Positions 6,592 through 9,147 of a stretch of 9,147 nt of DNA are shown piece by piece. The stretch comes from an uncultured Pirellulaceae bacterium (lineage in GTDB: Bacteria > Planctomycetota > Planctomycetia > Pirellulales > Pirellulaceae), in contig CAMYKF010000697.1 of NCBI GenBank assembly GCA_947258905.1, positions 1 through 9,147 on the forward strand, given 5' to 3'. A program made the translations under genes and the position numbers. The notes under the pieces were generated by a model, which made no database searches, had not been told where the DNA came from, and worked only from the letters and a program-made list of their open reading frames with translations. Numbering within the stretch: position 1 is the first letter of the stretch; each line of letters starts with the position of its first letter.

Positions 6592-7488
6592 ATGATTCGC
6601 AAGTCAAACATCTTACACACCGTCTTGCTGCTGGGCGTTCTGGTCCCGGGTGTTTTTGGCTGTTCCTCCGAATTGCAGGCCCAAGGTCGTCTGTCGAGAA
6701 TTCGCGACAGCGTGCGTCGTCCCGATCCACCCCGTCAGAGTCACAAACAGGATGATGACGATGACAACAATCACGACCATGGGTCGAAGAGGAAGAAGCG
6801 CGGATCGCGGCATCGTCGGGGACATGTTCCACGTCTTTCGCTGAACTTTCTCTACAACGACTGCTGTCCACCCCACGTCGTGGAGCATGTGCATTGGTAC
6901 GAGCCGGCTCCATTGGTGCTTGCGCAATCCCCCGCAGCGCCACCGGAACTGGTTCCGGGTCCGCCCGTTGTCTTTGATTCGATTGGCGACAGCTATTTTT
7001 CCTGCTGGTCGGGACGCATGACCGGCTTTTTTGGCAACGATTTCAGCGGGCTTTCCCAGGGAACGCTGGGGTTGCTGTTGCAACGTCCGGCGGGTTTTGG
7101 ATTGGACACCAGCGTCACCATGTTTCGCGAAAGTGGCGTTTCGTTTCGCGATCATTTGTGGATCGGTGATTTCAATGTGGTTTATGAAGTTATCAACGTC
7201 GGGTATTTTCGCGCCCGACTGGGAGCCGGCGTCAATTGGCTGGCCGACCGGTACGGCAGTAAAGCCGGTGGAAATCTGACGATGGGCGCGGACTGGCAAA
7301 TTTCTCCCAACTGGGTGCTGACCGGCGAAGCCGATCTCGGCAGCCTCGGCGACACGGACCTGTTCCATGGCCAGATCAGTATTGGCCGACAATTTGGCAG
7401 TGCCGAGTGGGCGGCGGGCTACGACTATTACGACATCGGCGGCACCAGCATCGGTGGCGTATTCACGGGTCTGCGTTTTCGTTTTTGA
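6592..7488 (+). CDS. Exported protein with probable C-terminal outer-membrane beta-barrel, unknown function
   Basis: The product is 298 residues. The N-terminus MIRKSNILHTVLLLGVLVPG is a signal sequence. It ends in VFGC (21-24), which could be a lipobox with an atypical Phe, or in a signal-peptidase I site near LQA|Q (28-31). Next is a charged low-complexity segment (45-78) with five consecutive Asp, an NNHDHG patch and a KRKKR-type basic run, then a Pro-rich linker (~93-125). From about residue 130 to the end, the sequence alternates polar and hydrophobic residues with aromatic girdles and Gly turns (FGLDTSVTMF, YFRARLGAGVNW, NLTMGADWQISPNWVLTGEA). It ends in TGLRFRF, the C-terminal Phe pattern recognised by the barrel assembly machinery. 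The size suggests about eight strands. I recognise no named family. A propeller-like gene follows 55 bases downstream with no terminator between, so the two are probably one operon. Confidence 0.82.
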   Translation: MIRKSNILHTVLLLGVLVPGVFGCSSELQAQGRLSRIRDSVRRPDPPRQSHKQDDDDDNNHDHGSKRKKRGSRHRRGHVPRLSLNFLYNDCCPPHVVEHVHWYEPAPLVLAQSPAAPPELVPGPPVVFDSIGDSYFSCWSGRMTGFFGNDFSGLSQGTLGLLLQRPAGFGLDTSVTMFRESGVSFRDHLWIGDFNVVYEVINVGYFRARLGAGVNWLADRYGSKAGGNLTMGADWQISPNWVLTGEADLGSLGDTDLFHGQISIGRQFGSAEWAAGYDYYDIGGTSIGGVFTGLRFRF

Positions 7489-7542
7489 GCAGGTAGAATA
7501 CGGAACGTCTTTTCCCTGACGATCCTCCTGCCGTTACCTGCT
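7488..7542 (+). other. Inverted repeat filling the intercistronic gap
   Basis: AGCAGGTA (7488-7495) begins on the last base of the barrel gene's stop codon and is fully complementary to TACCTGCT (7535-7542), which ends one base before the next ATG. CGG (7501-7503) can add to CCG (7531-7533). The next gene has no visible Shine-Dalgarno site, so a structure here could affect its translation or transcript processing. No T-tract follows, so it is not a terminator. Confidence 0.45.
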
Positions 7543-7543
7543 T

Positions 7544-9147
7544 ATGTTTCGACAATTCGCCCGGCTGCTTGCCGTCAGTCTGGTTCTGGTGTGTCACCCG
7601 ACGGTTGCCCAGCAAGACCACCGCGTCTCAACGGACTCCGCGGTCCAGGGCGTTCATTTCTACGGCTTGTGTGACGCGTTCACGAAATCGGACGGCGCGC
7701 AAGTCTATTTGTCGTCGCCGCAGGGCCCAATGCAATTGCAGGAGGGCAAACCTGAGCAGCTGTACGACATTCCCAACCGGTCCCTGAGCCGAATTACGTT
7801 CGTTCGCTTGTTCGAGCACCCGACCGAACCCGACTCGCGGTATGCCATTGCCTGGCTGGATGCCAAAAAAATGAACGGCATGGGCATTTACCTGCTGACG
7901 CCCGACGAGGCGCGTCTGGTTTGCCACATCGGCGAGCGAATGCGTCAGCCCAATTTCTACCAGTCGGAAAACGGCGACATTTTTGTTTCGTCACGCAGCG
8001 GCGTGGTCTACTGGTGGGATCGTCAACAACTACGACGATTCGCTGTTCCAATCGACCCGGACCTGACGATCGACCTGCGCAAGTTGTTTCGTCGCGTTGA
8101 ATTCACCAGCTTGCCGGGCGGGCCAGTCTGTTGTTATTCGGTCGCCAATCCCAAATACCACGAGCGGGCATTGTTCGATATCGCCGTAGCGGATCCGGAA
8201 ACGGGCTGGCGTACCATTTCGCTGGATGGCCGCGGGACCGGCCCGGCCACCATGACCAACGCCAATACTTTGCGCATGTTGCAATACGATCGCTGGATCA
8301 ACGTGGATCTTGCATCGGGCGAAGTTACCGAAGAGCAATTTGCAGTACCCCGCGAAGGCGATGCCCGGGTGACCCCCACCTTTGTCACCGCGCTACCTGG
8401 TGGAACCCTGATTTCGCTGTGGCGAAAAATGTATCGTTCCTACCGGCCCTACGATGTCGATGCGTTTGCCGACGGCCGTTTCCAGCAGGTTTGCGAATGG
8501 CGGGATGCCGCCTGGCACGTCGTGGCCGGCAAGGATCGGCTAATCACCAAACAAACGCTGCACGTCACCGATGACGATGGCGGCTGGTGGGTGGTGACCG
8601 GCGAAAGCTCGCTGCTGTATCGCAATCCAGCCGGGCAGTATCGCGAGTTCGATTTTCAATACGGCATCGCTATAACCGAGTGCCTGGGGTTCCAACGAGA
8701 TGGCCCGGAGACGCTGTGGATGCTGGGCCAGGGGTCCGCGCTGAGGATCGATTGGCGTCAGCTGGCTGACCAGTCCGCAACGATAGATACGAACTGGCTG
8801 GAGATTTTTTCCCGTCATCGAATTGACTTGTCGTGGCCCGCGCCCTTTGATCCACTCAGCCCGTTCCTGACGATGGAGGGGGACATCATTTGTCACAGCG
8901 ATCTGCAACAGCGTTACAGATTCCCGCCCTCTGACGTGCTGCCGGTCACCGACAATAAATTCTGGTTGTTCGAGGACAATCAGGGGCGGCCCTGGGTAGT
9001 CGGATATGGACAGCATCCATGGAAGGTTGCTGGATGGGTTGACCAGCGCTGGCAGGTCTTTGAGCCGCAAGTTGATCCCGTTGAGCCGGCCGCCGAGAAT
9101 GTGGCGTTGTGGTTCAGTCAGCGGGAACTGGTGACACCCGGTGCGGT
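7544..9147 (+). CDS. Exported protein, probably beta-propeller-like (3' end beyond window)
   Basis: The frame stays open for 534 codons to the right edge, so the gene is partial. The N-terminus MFRQFARLLAVSLVLVCHPT, then VA|QQ, is a typical signal peptide with likely cleavage after Ala22, which points to export. The body is rich in Trp, Tyr, Asp and Gly. It has recurring strand-turn units like the degenerate propeller blades of the two-component-regulator propeller type: NGDIFVSSRSGVVYWW (143-158), DDGGWWVVTGESSLLYR (344-360), ETLWMLGQGSALRIDW (389-404) and NQGRPWVVGYGQHPWKV (479-495). No kinase, transmembrane or enzymatic domain is seen in the visible part. An in-frame TGA at 7517 limits the start; ATG 7544 is the only good choice, although no Shine-Dalgarno site precedes it. 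It probably shares a transcript with the barrel gene. The coding call is firm, but the propeller fold is an inference from pattern. Confidence 0.8.
   Translation, partial: MFRQFARLLAVSLVLVCHPTVAQQDHRVSTDSAVQGVHFYGLCDAFTKSDGAQVYLSSPQGPMQLQEGKPEQLYDIPNRSLSRITFVRLFEHPTEPDSRYAIAWLDAKKMNGMGIYLLTPDEARLVCHIGERMRQPNFYQSENGDIFVSSRSGVVYWWDRQQLRRFAVPIDPDLTIDLRKLFRRVEFTSLPGGPVCCYSVANPKYHERALFDIAVADPETGWRTISLDGRGTGPATMTNANTLRMLQYDRWINVDLASGEVTEEQFAVPREGDARVTPTFVTALPGGTLISLWRKMYRSYRPYDVDAFADGRFQQVCEWRDAAWHVVAGKDRLITKQTLHVTDDDGGWWVVTGESSLLYRNPAGQYREFDFQYGIAITECLGFQRDGPETLWMLGQGSALRIDWRQLADQSATIDTNWLEIFSRHRIDLSWPAPFDPLSPFLTMEGDIICHSDLQQRYRFPPSDVLPVTDNKFWLFEDNQGRPWVVGYGQHPWKVAGWVDQRWQVFEPQVDPVEPAAENVALWFSQRELVTPGA

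Noticed and set aside
6272..6943. Short frames on both strands across the divergent region (for example 6272-6514 + and 6248-6943 -)
   Set aside because: They are made of hairpin repeats or lie antisense to the barrel gene, with no ribosome binding site or protein-like pattern.

Overview
The window looks like chromosomal DNA from a planctomycete, probably Pirellulaceae-like, and plausibly an environmental or metagenomic assembly. The best taxonomic evidence is the LEPR-XLL-type N-terminus on a large secreted beta-helix protein. Supporting signs are short-repeat-rich gene boundaries and poorly conserved exported proteins. No rRNA, tRNA, transposase, integrase or CRISPR array was seen.

Layout, left to right. 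(1) Positions 3-2867 (+) form one uninterrupted frame whose first ~150 codons are the middle of an exopolysaccharide sugar-phosphate transferase (EpsB/TIGR03013-like). The rest is ClpC, the AAA+ unfoldase of the ClpCP protease, missing its first Clp_N repeat. The switch falls inside a short stretch, LRKIRLE, that both families could share. This is either a chimeric assembly join or a real microhomology recombination, and it is the most important anomaly here. A strong intrinsic terminator follows clpC. (2) Positions 2926-3281 are noncoding, with an intergenic repeat and an eight-unit heptanucleotide tandem repeat. (3) Positions 3282-5618 (-) encode a 778-residue LEPR-XLL / CSLREA-like / parallel beta-helix surface protein, convergent with clpC. 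(4) Positions 5817-6173 (-) encode a small RraB-family protein. (5) Positions 6174-6591 form a divergent noncoding region with a cluster of GC-rich hairpins sharing an AGGCCCT core. (6) Positions 6592-7488 (+) encode an exported protein with a probable C-terminal outer-membrane beta-barrel. (7) Positions 7544-9147 (+) encode an exported protein with weak beta-propeller character that runs off the right edge and is probably co-transcribed with the barrel gene.

Functionally this is a mixture. There is one housekeeping proteolysis gene, one possible RNA-turnover modulator and three envelope or exported proteins of unknown role. I see no defence, mobile or biosynthetic system. The possible novelty lies in the clpC junction, the hairpin cluster and the uncharacterised barrel plus propeller gene pair.
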